The notes beneath the pieces were generated by a model, which worked only from the letters and a program-made list of their open reading frames with translations, was not told the origin of the DNA and ran no database searches. A DNA stretch of 64,000 nt from Cyclobacteriaceae bacterium (lineage in GTDB: Bacteria > Bacteroidota > Bacteroidia > Cytophagales > Cyclobacteriaceae). Positions 15,740-24,789 of this stretch are shown here, piece after piece; within the stretch, counting starts at the first letter, position 1; every line of letters starts with the position of its first letter. A program made the translations under genes and the position numbers. The stretch spans positions 1-64,000 of the forward strand of contig JAFIEV010000010.1 in the NCBI GenBank assembly GCA_020832305.1. The letters run 5' to 3'.

Positions 15740-16750
15740 TCAGCCGTAAAAGTTTTTCCGGAAATCGTGAAATTCATCCTGCTTTAAAATAATACGTTTC
15801 CAGATGCCTTTCAAAAAGCCGGCGCCATAACCGCAAAGTTGCACCATGCCCGCAACAACAGCATGAAAGCCGATAGCAATGTGTTTATTTTGCAATAATG
15901 CCCCCAAAAATATGAGCATCAAATATATTCCCAAGGGATAGAGTACAAAATACTGAGCATGATACAAGGCATGAGGCAGTCCAAATATCAGATAGAGCAG
16001 AAAGGTGGCGGGAAAAAAGTGAAATAAGCCAAGTGACTCAGGATGCCTTTTATAAAGGTTGATTCTGGCAATGCCCGAATTAAAGACCTGTTTGAAAAAT
16101 TTTTTATAATCGGTTCGTCTTTTGTGGTAAACAAAGCATTCAGGCAGCAGCCAGGTTTTGTAACCGCTTTTAACGATGCGTATACTCAGGTCTATATCTT
16201 CCCCAAACCGCATTTCGCTAAATCCCCCTGTTTTGAGGTAAACCTCCCGGGAAAAACCCATATTAAAACTTCTGGGGTGAAATTTTTCTACTGATTTTTT
16301 TTTGCCTCTTATGCCTCCGGTCGTAAGCACAGAGGTCATGCTGTAACTTATGGCCCTTTGTATAATTGTAAAATCATCAGACGATTGATCAGGCCCTCCA
16401 TATGCTTTTATATCATTTTTTTCCAATTGCCGGTGCAAATGTTCAAAATAAGAAGGGGGTATTATGCAGTCTGAATCGAAGAATACAAAAAAGCCGGTAC
16501 CAGCCAAGGTACATCCATAGTTCCTTGAGGGGCCCGGGCCAGAATTTTTTTTATAGAAATATCTGATTTGTAATTTGTCTGTAAACGAAGCAGCAACTTC
16601 TGCGGCATCCTGGTCAGAACCATCGTCGATCACCAATACTTCAAATGACTGAAAAGTTTGCTTACAAAGGCTGTCCAGCAACTCCCTGAGCTCTTCAGGG
16701 CGGTTATAAACCGGAATGATGATAGTATAATATATCGGCTGTGTCATCAA
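15740..16750 (-). CDS. Family 2 glycosyltransferase with C-terminal membrane segments
   Basis: A 336-residue GT-A fold enzyme: TIIIPVYNRPEEL at the start, VIDDGSDQD (~42-50), and the DxD motif as DSDC (~93-96). The catalytic-domain later motif GFSEMRFGEDIDLSIR is the ED-x-D block of GT2 enzymes. Two or three hydrophobic segments follow (about 240-310), anchoring it in the inner membrane. It overlaps the upstream glycosyltransferase gene by 4 bp (ATGA), so the two are translated together and probably act on one lipid-linked glycan. Confidence 0.85.
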   Translation of the reverse strand: MMTQPIYYTIIIPVYNRPEELRELLDSLCKQTFQSFEVLVIDDGSDQDAAEVAASFTDKLQIRYFYKKNSGPGPSRNYGCTLAGTGFFVFFDSDCIIPPSYFEHLHRQLEKNDIKAYGGPDQSSDDFTIIQRAISYSMTSVLTTGGIRGKKKSVEKFHPRSFNMGFSREVYLKTGGFSEMRFGEDIDLSIRIVKSGYKTWLLPECFVYHKRRTDYKKFFKQVFNSGIARINLYKRHPESLGLFHFFPATFLLYLIFGLPHALYHAQYFVLYPLGIYLMLIFLGALLQNKHIAIGFHAVVAGMVQLCGYGAGFLKGIWKRIILKQDEFHDFRKNFYG

Positions 16751-17712
16751 ATACCGGCTGTTTCTATGACCAGATAGTCGGCATCTTTTTCGTTGTGCAT
16801 GGTACTCATTTCTGCCAAAAATCCGGCAAGAAACAATTGCACCCCTACAATTAGTGCTACCAATGCTAAAAAGAAAAGGGGCTGCTCAACGATTTCACGT
16901 ACTTTAATTTCGTGATACATGGCATAAAACTTTTTTCCAATCAGCCATATGGTAATCGACAAACCTGCAAAAAAAGACAGTGTTCCCAGGGTGCCAAAAA
17001 AATGCATAGGTTTTCTTCTGAACTTAGAAACAAACATAATGGAAATCAAGTCGAGGAAACCATATATAAATCGCTCAAGCCCGAATTTGGTTTTGCCATA
17101 TTTTCTGGCCTGGTGTTGCACGACCTTTTCTCCAATTTTTCTGAACCCCCTCCATTTGGCAATCATGGGGATATATCGATGCATTTCACCGTATACATGA
17201 ATGTTTTTAACCACCACCTGCCGATATGCCTTTAGCCCACAGTTAAAATCGTGCAAGGGTATGCCAGACATTTTCCGGGCGACGAAATTAAAAAATAAAG
17301 AAGGTAAGGTTTTACTTATTGGGTCATGTCTCTTCCTTTTCCATCCTGAAACAAGGTCATACCCATCTCCTGCAATCATCTGATACAATGCAGGGATTTC
17401 CTCCGGACTATCCTGTAAATCGGCATCCATTGTAATGACAACCTTGCCTTTAGCTTTTTTAAAACCCATGTTGAGCGCAGCAGATTTTCCATAATTTCTG
17501 TTGAAGCGCAATCCTTTTACACGGGCATCCTGTGTATGTAATGTCTGCACTATAGACCAGGAATTATCTTCACTGCCATCGTCTATCAACAGGATTTCGT
17601 AGCTGTTGCCATTTGTTCTAAGTACTTTATGTATCCAATCACACAATTCAGAAATGGATTCCTCTTCGTTGAAAAGAGGAACCACAACTGAAATATCCGG
17701 GTTTTCCTTCAT
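16747..17712 (-). CDS. Polyprenyl-phosphate glycosyltransferase, GtrB/DPM1-like
   Basis: A 321-residue GT2 enzyme with VVVPLFNEEESI at the start, LIDDGSEDNSW, and the DxD block MDADLQDSPEEIP (~95-107). Two C-terminal membrane helices (~235-258 and 270-292) match the GtrB architecture. Such enzymes load glucose or mannose on undecaprenyl phosphate for later transfer in the periplasm. It lies 3 bp after the DUF4199 gene and overlaps the next glycosyltransferase by 4 bp. Confidence 0.86.
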   Translation of the reverse strand: MKENPDISVVVPLFNEEESISELCDWIHKVLRTNGNSYEILLIDDGSEDNSWSIVQTLHTQDARVKGLRFNRNYGKSAALNMGFKKAKGKVVITMDADLQDSPEEIPALYQMIAGDGYDLVSGWKRKRHDPISKTLPSLFFNFVARKMSGIPLHDFNCGLKAYRQVVVKNIHVYGEMHRYIPMIAKWRGFRKIGEKVVQHQARKYGKTKFGLERFIYGFLDLISIMFVSKFRRKPMHFFGTLGTLSFFAGLSITIWLIGKKFYAMYHEIKVREIVEQPLFFLALVALIVGVQLFLAGFLAEMSTMHNEKDADYLVIETAGI

Positions 17713-17715
17713 GAA

Positions 17716-18234
17716 TTATATTTGAGGTTCTGGATTAATTTTCTTGGTAAAAAGAGAGATTAACAAACTAAGTAAAAAGCCGAAAAATACAATACCTATA
17801 ATGCCAATTACTGCGAGCATCGGAGGCGACATAAATTTTTCGCTTATGGCCATAGCCTGATCGATTTGCTCATCACTCAGGCCCTGTTCCTCCATTTTAA
17901 TGCGGGCCTCTTCGATGGCCTGGGTAACGGTAGAGTTGTCTACAAACTGAATATAGATGTAGGAAAAAATTCCGGAGAGTACACCTGAAACCAGACTGAT
18001 TAGTGTACCGATGCCAATGCCTTGACCCATGGTCATAAATCCGTCACCGTTGGTTTTAAAGTAATTGTGGCCCAGTACAATACCTGCGATTAAAATTACA
18101 TAGCTCAACATAGCCAGACTTGTATTACCTGCCTGGCCTGAAAGCTGTAAAATAAGCGTATAAACAATAAGGGCAACACCCACGATGAGTCCGTATCTTA
18201 TTGCGACGCTTGAAGTTGTTACTGATGTATCCAT
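17716..18234 (-). CDS. DUF4199 membrane protein (first of pair by position)
   Basis: A 172-residue four-helix membrane protein. Helices 1 and 2 are close together near the N-terminus, then GIGTLISLVSGVLSGIFSYIYIQF, an acidic helical loop rich in Glu/Asp/Gln (ARIKMEEQGLSDEQIDQ, ~110-127), and a last helix. This is the DUF4199 pattern common in Bacteroidota, where genes often stand next to dihydroorotase-like and GtrB-like genes. Function unknown; the conserved linkage suggests an envelope role. Confidence 0.78.
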   Translation of the reverse strand: MDTSVTTSSVAIRYGLIVGVALIVYTLILQLSGQAGNTSLAMLSYVILIAGIVLGHNYFKTNGDGFMTMGQGIGIGTLISLVSGVLSGIFSYIYIQFVDNSTVTQAIEEARIKMEEQGLSDEQIDQAMAISEKFMSPPMLAVIGIIGIVFFGFLLSLLISLFTKKINPEPQI

Positions 18235-18256
18235 AATATTGGTTGGTTAAGATTAG

Positions 18257-18799
18257 TTATTTTCGAAATATAATTGAAAAGAGAATAGTTACAAATAAAC
18301 CAATAATTGATTTTTTCAAAATATCATCCAGTGCAAGATGCCAGGGCTGTGTATTACGCAAACCTTTAAGGGTTTGGTTATAGCTTTCTTCATCAATGCT
18401 TTGAATAATATGTTCCCTCTTGATGGCTAAGAGCTCAAGGCGGTTTTCTATATAAGCCTCAAAAAGCTCAGGTGAAATTATATAGGTAAAAAGTAAAATG
18501 AAAAGCGCTGTAGCAATGGCGATAATGATGTATACAATAATACCGGTGCTCATACCCTGCCAGAAATGTAGTGTCCCATTGTTTTGATTTACCTTAAAAT
18601 CTCTGATGGAAAAAACCACAAAAGCGGGTATGAGTACAATATCGAAGTACCGCCCGTAAAAGAGTGGATTCCTGTCTATGAAAAACATTAAGAACAGGGC
18701 GAATATGCTTATAAAGGCACCTGCCAGGCCATACCTTAGTGCATTGCGCAGCATTGGTTTCTGCTCCTGGTAGAGTGAATCAGACATTGATGTTTGCAT
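18257..18799 (-). CDS. DUF4199 membrane protein (second of pair)
   Basis: A 180-residue protein with four membrane segments and a charged loop (residues ~105-140) before the last one, the same plan as its 172-residue neighbour. Sequence identity between the two is low by eye, so the pair is an old duplication. The start may also be the ATG at residue 5; either choice overlaps the dihydroorotase-like gene by 8-20 bp, implying coupled translation. Confidence 0.72.
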   Translation of the reverse strand: MQTSMSDSLYQEQKPMLRNALRYGLAGAFISIFALFLMFFIDRNPLFYGRYFDIVLIPAFVVFSIRDFKVNQNNGTLHFWQGMSTGIIVYIIIAIATALFILLFTYIISPELFEAYIENRLELLAIKREHIIQSIDEESYNQTLKGLRNTQPWHLALDDILKKSIIGLFVTILFSIIFRK

Positions 18800-20051
18800 A
18801 TTTTTCTCTTATAACCCCAATTACTTTACCTTTCAGGCTTTTTCCGAGGAGGGGCGAATTGTGTGATTTTGATTTATGCAATTCATGGCTGTAGGTCCAT
18901 GTTGTGGATGGATCAAATAATGTTAAATCTGCCCTGGCTCCAACTTGAATTTGAGGCACAGTAAGTCCTAAGATATTTCTGGGTCCATGCGTAATTTTTT
19001 CGATGTATTTTGCCAGGCCTTCTTCGTCATTGCTGCATCTGGCCACAATAATAGGAAATAAGGTTTGAAGCCCCAGCATGCCATAATCGGCCAGGTCAAA
19101 CTCTAGTTTTTTACACTCTTCGTCCTGGGGTATATGCGAACTGGTGATGGCATCTATTACATCTTCGCGTATGCCTCTGTCAAGAGCCCGAAGGTCTTTT
19201 TCTTCTCTGAGCGGAGGATCAACTTTATAATTTGTATCGTACTTCAAAAGCCGGCTGTCATCAAAATGAAGGTTGTAGGCGGCCACATCACAGGTGACAT
19301 TAAGACCTTGTTTACGTGCTCTGCGAATGAGGCGTACTGACTCTGCTGAACTTATATTGGTAAAATGGATTTTTCCACCGGCATACTCCAGCAGTTTAAG
19401 ATCACGGGCTATCATTATTTCCTCAGCCAATTTAGGCATACCTTTCATGCCCAATATGGTGCTGTTATAGCTTTCGTTCATTACACCAAAAGCAGTAAGG
19501 TATTTATCTTCTGGTTTATTGATCAATAAACCTTCAAATTTCTGAAGATATTGCAATGTTTTTACTAAAATATCGGTATTCCAGACAGGTTTTTTTCCAT
19601 CGGTAAAGGCAACAGCCCCGGCGTGATGCATATCGAGCATTTCGGTTAGATCTTCTCCCTTACAGTCACGGGTAATGGCGCCATAAGGATAAATCTGCAC
19701 CAATTGCCTTGAATTGTTTTTTTGCAAATAGCTGATTTCATTTTTGCTTTGAATACAGGGACATGTATTCGGCAATAAAGCTACTCCTGTAAAACCACCA
19801 GCCGCTGCGGCTTCAGCACCTGACACAAGGTCTTCTTTGTGTTCATATCCCGGATCACAAAAATCAGCACGCATGTCAAACCAACCTACCGAAACATGCA
19901 AATCAGCGCTTTGAATTACCCGATCGGCAGACATTTCTTTCAGATCAATTTTTTCAATTATTCCTTCATCATTTAAAAGTACATTTACCCGCTGCAGGTG
20001 AAAGCCGGATGAAGGGTCGATGATTCGTGCCGATTTTAGTAAAATGCTCAT
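18780..20051 (-). CDS. Dihydroorotase-like amidohydrolase lacking metal ligands
   Basis: The start is placed at 20051 (MSILLKSARIIDP), since the 20 extra upstream codons show no family features. The 423-residue protein follows the dihydroorotase fold, including AAAAGGFTGVALLPNT and the C-terminal LFDPSTTW. But the metal-binding H-x-H is replaced: the motif reads D59-M-R61-A-D63-F, and the later ligands appear as INKPEDK, VAAYNL and ITSSHIP in place of the usual His-containing blocks. Cytophagales seem to have a recurrent family of this type. It may be inactive, structural or work differently; another pyrC should exist elsewhere. Confidence 0.8.
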   Translation of the reverse strand: MSILLKSARIIDPSSGFHLQRVNVLLNDEGIIEKIDLKEMSADRVIQSADLHVSVGWFDMRADFCDPGYEHKEDLVSGAEAAAAGGFTGVALLPNTCPCIQSKNEISYLQKNNSRQLVQIYPYGAITRDCKGEDLTEMLDMHHAGAVAFTDGKKPVWNTDILVKTLQYLQKFEGLLINKPEDKYLTAFGVMNESYNSTILGMKGMPKLAEEIMIARDLKLLEYAGGKIHFTNISSAESVRLIRRARKQGLNVTCDVAAYNLHFDDSRLLKYDTNYKVDPPLREEKDLRALDRGIREDVIDAITSSHIPQDEECKKLEFDLADYGMLGLQTLFPIIVARCSNDEEGLAKYIEKITHGPRNILGLTVPQIQVGARADLTLFDPSTTWTYSHELHKSKSHNSPLLGKSLKGKVIGVIREKYANINV

Positions 20052-20543
20052 GGCGGTATTGACAGTCTGTTTACCGTGCACAAAAATATCTTTAATTTTC
20101 ATGGTAAACAATCTAATATCTTACGAGCTTTTACTTTTTGCATTAGATTTTCATGCATGACATCTATAAAATTTTTTATCATTCAAATATATTTGAGCCC
20201 AAAATCAAACAAGCATATTCATGAAAAATATTTTCTTAACTAGTACAGGCTATTTGATCCTGAATCAATCGATAGCGGATCCGTGTATTCAACATTGCTT
20301 TTCAGGGTTTTGAACAACGTCATTACAAAACACGGGATTTTGATCAACTAAGGATTCAGAATGACATCGAAAGTCTTGCCTATAACCTGAATTTGACCCA
20401 TAAACTGTAATTATGCAGTTATTTCATGCCGGCAATTTTGGTTTATGCTTAAACTAATCTGTAATTTTGTTTTTTTAGAAATTTAATATCTGAATTTGCT
20501 GCTTTTTTAAGTAGTTTTATGAAATTCTTTACTGTGATTAAAC
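20052..20543. other. 490-bp divergent intergenic region
   Basis: The region separates the minus-strand dihydroorotase-like operon from the plus-strand CPBP gene. On the minus strand a perfect -7 box TATATTTG lies at 20184-20191, with a CTTG 18 bp upstream of it, giving a leader of ~125 bases for the operon. The right half (20220-20440) shows no gene, RNA or repeat that I can recognise. Confidence 0.45.
20184..20213 (-). promoter_or_regulatory. Possible promoter of the dihydroorotase-like operon
   Basis: Read on the minus strand: CTTG, 18 bp, TATATTTG. The -7 element fits TAnnTTTG exactly, and the -33 element has one mismatch with a spacer one base short. Confidence 0.4.
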
Positions 20544-21257
20544 ATGAATCATTTAGGTATTGACGCATCTGCTTTAGCAACGGTATGGGTCGTTTTTATT
20601 ACTAGCATTATTTTACTTTTACTTTATTTACTGGTATCGGGGGAAGTAAAAATAAGCCGGAAAAGTTGGTTTAACGAGAGTTTACATCAGGTACTATGGC
20701 AAAGATTTAGTGGATTTCTCATTTTGGGAATATTACCGGCATTTTTGGTAATATATTATTTTAATCATTCACTAGAATCTGTTGGCTACAGGGCGTCGAA
20801 CTTAACCCTCACATTTGGGTACAGCGCAGGCCTGGGCTTACTGATTCTTTTTATCAGCAGGCAAAACGCATGGAAAAAGCGTGAAAAATCACTGTATCCA
20901 CAAATTAAAGTAGCCCGTTGGACACCAGCGCTGATAGTATTGAATGCATTTACCTGGGCACTGTATTTATTGGGCTATGAGTTTTTTTTTAGGGGTTTTA
21001 TGCTTTATTTGATGGCAGAATACTGGCCGGTTTGGCTGAGTATCCTGGTAAATACAGTATTATACAGTCTGGCCCATTTGCATAAAAACCTTCAGGAAGT
21101 TTTGGGTGCCATCCCTTTTGGCATCGTGCTGTGTCTTATTACCCTGCAAACAGGAAACTTCTTTACAGCATTCATTTTACATTGTTTACTTGCCATTTCA
21201 ACAGATGCATTTTCTATTTATTTTCAGGGTTTGTACAAGGTAGGTACCAGAACTTAG
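20544..21257 (+). CDS. CPBP-family intramembrane protease-like protein
   Basis: A 237-residue protein with seven or eight membrane segments. The C-terminal half has the CPBP (Abi/CAAX protease-like) motifs: GYEFFFRGFM for motif 1, which normally reads EExxxRG, then YSLAHLHKNL for the F/Y-xxx-H motif and a final ILHCLLAIS helix. One of the two glutamates of motif 1 is a tyrosine here, so protease activity is uncertain. It is separated from the downstream epimerase by 8 bp and is probably co-transcribed. Confidence 0.75.
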   Translation: MNHLGIDASALATVWVVFITSIILLLLYLLVSGEVKISRKSWFNESLHQVLWQRFSGFLILGILPAFLVIYYFNHSLESVGYRASNLTLTFGYSAGLGLLILFISRQNAWKKREKSLYPQIKVARWTPALIVLNAFTWALYLLGYEFFFRGFMLYLMAEYWPVWLSILVNTVLYSLAHLHKNLQEVLGAIPFGIVLCLITLQTGNFFTAFILHCLLAISTDAFSIYFQGLYKVGTRT

Positions 21258-21265
21258 AAAACGAC

Positions 21266-22252
21266 ATGAAAATTTTTATCACAGGCGCTACCGGTTATAT
21301 AGGACAGCATTTGGCTTTGAGATTGGCCAATGACGGCCATGAAATTCATGCACTGGTCAGATCACCGGAAAAAGCGCATTTAATTCAGCACCCTAACATC
21401 AAAATTTTCAAAGGGGATATTCAAGACATTGATTCGGTGATTGCCGCTATGCAAGGCTGCAGACAGGTTTACCATGTAGCAGCTTATGCAGCCATTAACC
21501 CCGATACAAAGGTGTATTTCAAGATGAATGTGGCGGGTACTCAGCATATTTTGAATGCGGCACTGAGTTGTGGGGTCAATCGTATCGTTTTTACCTCTAC
21601 TGCTGGTGTGATAGGCCCTTCCGGGGAACATCCGGGCAGTGAGTATCAATGGAGAATGGTACCTTTTTTTAATGAATATGAAAGTTCTAAATTCATTGCA
21701 GAAGAAATGGCGCTCAGGTATTGCCACAATGGATTAGATATCGTAATCGTTAATCCCACAAGGGTTTATGGTCCAGGCTATGATTCTGTAAGTAATGCAG
21801 TAACAAGGTATATACGTCTTTATATAAAAGGTATTGGAAGATTTTTACCGGGAAGTGGAAAAAAATTAGGAAATTACGCTTATGTTCATGATGTAGTAGA
21901 AGGTCATATTCTTGCCATGGAAAAAGGTAAAACCGGTGAAAGATACATTTTAGGCGGAGAAAATGTAAGTTACAGAAAGCTCTTTGGCATGGTTGGAGAA
22001 CTTTGTGGCCGCAGAATATGGCAAATCGAAATTTCTGGAAGGCTTTTAATTGCTTTTGTGGGAATTATGTCCTTTCTCTACAGGATAGTAGGCGCCAGTC
22101 CCCCACTTACTCCGGAGTGGACGAGGAAGTATTTATATGATTGGGCTTTGAGTTGCCAAAAGGCAGAAAATGAGTTGGGCTATAGAATAACACCTTTACA
22201 ACAAGGTTTAAATGAAACCATAGCATGGATCAAACAGAACCCACAAAAATGA
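21266..22252 (+). CDS. NAD-dependent epimerase/dehydratase (extended SDR)
   Basis: The start is set at 21266 (MKIFITGATGYIG); longer frames run back into the CPBP gene. The 328-residue enzyme has GATGYIG (7-13), an active-site Y-E-S-S-K (YxxxK) and NPTRVYGPGY, typical of extended SDRs acting on nucleotide sugars, steroids or dihydroflavonol-type alcohols. The hydrophobic C-terminal stretch LLIAFVGIMSFLYRI suggests membrane association, as in 3-beta-HSD-like members. It overlaps the next SDR by 4 bp (ATGA), so both likely act in one pathway. Confidence 0.82.
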   Translation: MKIFITGATGYIGQHLALRLANDGHEIHALVRSPEKAHLIQHPNIKIFKGDIQDIDSVIAAMQGCRQVYHVAAYAAINPDTKVYFKMNVAGTQHILNAALSCGVNRIVFTSTAGVIGPSGEHPGSEYQWRMVPFFNEYESSKFIAEEMALRYCHNGLDIVIVNPTRVYGPGYDSVSNAVTRYIRLYIKGIGRFLPGSGKKLGNYAYVHDVVEGHILAMEKGKTGERYILGGENVSYRKLFGMVGELCGRRIWQIEISGRLLIAFVGIMSFLYRIVGASPPLTPEWTRKYLYDWALSCQKAENELGYRITPLQQGLNETIAWIKQNPQK

Positions 22253-23142
22253 CAGAGAAAAATAACCATTATACACTCATTACTGGTGCAAGTTCTGGTA
22301 TCGGACTGCAAATGGCACATGAGTGTGCCAAATGGGGACAGAACCTGATCATGGTTGCCCTTCCCAATTCTGGACTCAGGCAGGCGGCAGAAGAAATTAA
22401 GCTGAAATATTCAGTGCATGTTATTTACTATTGCATTGATTTAGCCGAAAATGAAGGTCCGGAACGCTTGTACCAATACACCACAGATCACTTGCTGAAG
22501 GTAAATATTTTGATCAATAACGTAGGTACGGGATATTCGGGCATGCTGGGCACTACTGAGATACATGATCTGAAAAATATTATGTATCTCAATAATTTTG
22601 TTATGGTAACACTTACCCGTTTATTCATCAATCAATTGAAAGATTATGGGCAAGGAGCTTATATATTAAATGTTGGAAGTCTTGCATCATTTATTCCAAT
22701 ACCTGGCAAATCGGTATATTCGGCTTCAAAGGCATTTGTATTGAACTTTAGTATTGCCATGCGGGAAGAACTGAAAACATCAGGTGTAAGCGTAAGCTGT
22801 TTATGTCCCGGACCAGTAATTACCAGCATTGAACTTCTTCAACGTTTTAAGGATGCAGGCAATAAAGGAAACTGGATCTTGCAAAGTCCGGAGGAGGTTG
22901 CACGCATAGCGATCAGAAAACTTTTAAAGGGTAAAAAGGTAATACATCCCTCTTTAAAAATTTACATAATATCTGTTTTATCAGGTTTACTGCCAGATGG
23001 TTTTGTGAGCCGCATCGCAGGATGGGTTTTCAGGCGAATAGCGGAAAAAGCAAAAAAAATACAAATATCTCAGGAACAGGTTGCAACTTCTAAATCTAAT
23101 TTACCGGAAAACAGTTTTAGAAAGATATCTAACCTTAATTGA
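22249..23142 (+). CDS. Short-chain dehydrogenase/reductase
   Basis: The ATG at 22249 overlaps the upstream stop as ATGA and is preferred to an ATG 24 bp earlier. The 297-residue protein has TGASSGIGL near the N-terminus, NNVGTG, a catalytic Ser in VGSLAS and YSASK. The ~50-residue C-terminal extension with a hydrophobic stretch and basic tail recalls DltE/17-beta-HSD12-like ketoreductases, which reduce acyl or steroid-like ketones at membranes. Coupling to the epimerase supports joint lipid or sugar-lipid metabolism. The gene is convergent with the Crp regulator, 5 bp away. Confidence 0.82.
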   Translation: MTEKNNHYTLITGASSGIGLQMAHECAKWGQNLIMVALPNSGLRQAAEEIKLKYSVHVIYYCIDLAENEGPERLYQYTTDHLLKVNILINNVGTGYSGMLGTTEIHDLKNIMYLNNFVMVTLTRLFINQLKDYGQGAYILNVGSLASFIPIPGKSVYSASKAFVLNFSIAMREELKTSGVSVSCLCPGPVITSIELLQRFKDAGNKGNWILQSPEEVARIAIRKLLKGKKVIHPSLKIYIISVLSGLLPDGFVSRIAGWVFRRIAEKAKKIQISQEQVATSKSNLPENSFRKISNLN

Positions 23143-23147
23143 AATTT

Positions 23148-23828
23148 TCAAACCAGCTTTTCCATATCCCTAATCAGGAATTGCCTGCGATTAAAATTTA
23201 TAATATTTTTTTCTTTCAGTTCATTGAGAATAGTAGTTACAGTCTGCCGGCTTGTACCTGTAAGGCTGGCAATGTCTTTGTGTGTGAGGTAGTTTTTTAC
23301 CATTGTCTCAAAACCAACTTTTTTCCCTTTTTCTTGGGCCATTTCCCTGAGAAATTCAACTACCCGGGTTCTGGAATCTTTAAATACCAATGATTGTATA
23401 CGGCGCTCCAGCTTTTGAATGCGCATGCCAATCAATTTAAATATTTTGAAGTTCAAGGTTTTATTATTGGCCATAAGTTCCTGCAGATCGTCTATACCCA
23501 TCGGGCATATGGTTGTATCATCATCCAGTGCCTGGGCATAGTCTCCTCTTTTTTCTTCACCCACCAGGGCAAGTTCGCCAAAAATTTCACCATGTGATAA
23601 GATGGCTTTTACGATTTCCTTACCGTCTTCAGTAAAACCACCAATTTTTACCCTTCCTTTCAATATGAGGTAAATGTGATCAGATGGTTCATCTTCAAAA
23701 TAAATAAATTGATCTCTTTTATAATTCGTGATTGGATGCTTTTCACGCATCGCCGGGGTTTTATTCGGGCATAAAAACTGGTACAGATCTACATCCTCAA
23801 AATACCATAAATTGCTTGTGGTGCTCAT
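23148..23828 (-). CDS. Crp/Fnr-family transcriptional regulator
   Basis: The 226-residue protein has a cyclic-nucleotide-binding beta-roll (residues ~20-135; GEIFGELALVGEE is the phosphate-binding cassette-like turn, though with a differently placed Arg) and a C-terminal winged helix with recognition helix LTGTSRQTVTTILNELKEK (~180-198). No Fe-S cysteine cluster of the Fnr type is seen. It likely senses a nucleotide or another small effector. It is transcribed alone, away from the greA leader. Confidence 0.88.
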   Translation of the reverse strand: MSTTSNLWYFEDVDLYQFLCPNKTPAMREKHPITNYKRDQFIYFEDEPSDHIYLILKGRVKIGGFTEDGKEIVKAILSHGEIFGELALVGEEKRGDYAQALDDDTTICPMGIDDLQELMANNKTLNFKIFKLIGMRIQKLERRIQSLVFKDSRTRVVEFLREMAQEKGKKVGFETMVKNYLTHKDIASLTGTSRQTVTTILNELKEKNIINFNRRQFLIRDMEKLV

Positions 23829-24066
23829 ATCTTCAAATCTTAGCTTTGAACTGATTCAGGTCAAAGGGTATACGTAAACACTTGCTTCAAAATTAAAATA
23901 TTGTTCTCATTAAAATACGAAATAATACCAATTAGAGATATGTTTTTTATAAGTAACTTAAAATCAACTGCATAAAAAATTTCGTATGATTATTGTATCG
24001 AAATCAAAACCTTTATATTTTATAAACGTAAAATTTATTTAGTTTGATTTTGATATAAGGGTTAAA

Positions 24067-24097
24067 TTTGACACTTAAACAAATTTGTTTATCTTTG
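24067..24097 (+). promoter_or_regulatory. Promoter of greA (textbook Bacteroidota type)
   Basis: TTTG at 24067-24070, exactly 19 bp, then TATCTTTG at 24090-24097: a perfect match to TTTG-N19-TAnnTTTG. Transcription would start near 24104, leaving a leader of about 210 bases before the greA ATG. Confidence 0.75.
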
Positions 24098-24106
24098 TCA
24101 AATATT

Positions 24107-24298
24107 CCTATTGATCATTCGCAGTGAGGGTGATTGGTAGGATTTATTTTTTGGATTTAGTGTAAGACAGATCCATGATTTGATTGTAATTTTTCAAGCA
24201 GTTGTTTTGTAAATATCTGAATTATAGTTAATTAAAAATTAAAATTATAAAAGTTTGGAAAGACGGTTTCGGTTTCTGGAGCCGTTCTTTCTTTTATT
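24107..24298 (+). promoter_or_regulatory. Structured greA leader with two terminator-like hairpins
   Basis: Hairpin 1: 24107-24117 (cctattgatca) pairs with 24131-24141 over 11 bp, three of them G-T, and is followed by a T-rich stretch. It begins within a few bases of the predicted transcript start. Hairpin 2: 24259-24266 pairs with 24282-24290 with one bulge and is followed by ctttt, 14 bases before the greA ATG. Either could stop transcription early; GreA is itself an elongation factor, so self-controlled attenuation is possible. A short leader RNA could also be released. The whole 23829-24312 gap holds no other gene. Confidence 0.45.
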
Positions 24299-24312
24299 AA
24301 CCTGTTGTAAAT

Positions 24313-24789
24313 ATGGCAAATGTTTCTTATTACACTGAAGAAGGTCTGAATAAGCTTAAGGAAGAGCTTAATGAAATGAGGACCAAGGGTAGGGCAGATA
24401 TGGCACGTCAGATTGCAGAAGCCCGCGACAAAGGCGATTTAAGTGAAAACGCTGAATATGATGCTGCCAAAGAAGCACAGGGGCTCCTTGAGCTAAAAAT
24501 CGCCAAACTTGAAGAAGTGATCAGTAATGCCCGGGTGCTGAATGAAGAAAATATAGACATCTCCAAAGTTTCGGTTCTGTCTAAGGTAAAGATTAAAAAC
24601 AAGAAAAACGCTGCAGTTTTTACGTATACCCTGGTATCTGAGGAGGAAGCTGACCTCAAAACAGGAAAGATATCGGTTAAATCTCCGATTGGCCAGGGGC
24701 TTTTAGGTAAAAAAATAGGTGAGGTTGCCGACATTGATGCGCCTGCGGGTAAAATGCAGTTTGAAATCATGGACATCAGCCTCGCATGA
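24313..24789 (+). CDS. greA: Transcription elongation factor GreA
   Basis: The 158-residue protein has the N-terminal coiled-coil finger with the acidic tip (ARDKGDLSENAEYDAAKEAQ is its core, about residues 36-55; the Asp and Glu stimulate RNA polymerase cleavage) and the C-terminal FKBP-like domain (VSPI-like VKSPIGQGLLGKKIG, ~118-132). It rescues stalled polymerase. Its stop overlaps the HIT gene start as ATGA, so the two are co-translated. Confidence 0.96.
   Translation: MANVSYYTEEGLNKLKEELNEMRTKGRADMARQIAEARDKGDLSENAEYDAAKEAQGLLELKIAKLEEVISNARVLNEENIDISKVSVLSKVKIKNKKNAAVFTYTLVSEEEADLKTGKISVKSPIGQGLLGKKIGEVADIDAPAGKMQFEIMDISLA

Noticed and set aside
20052..20111. Longer start (TTG) for the dihydroorotase-like gene
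   Set aside because: The extra 20 codons have no family similarity and the first codon is a weak start.
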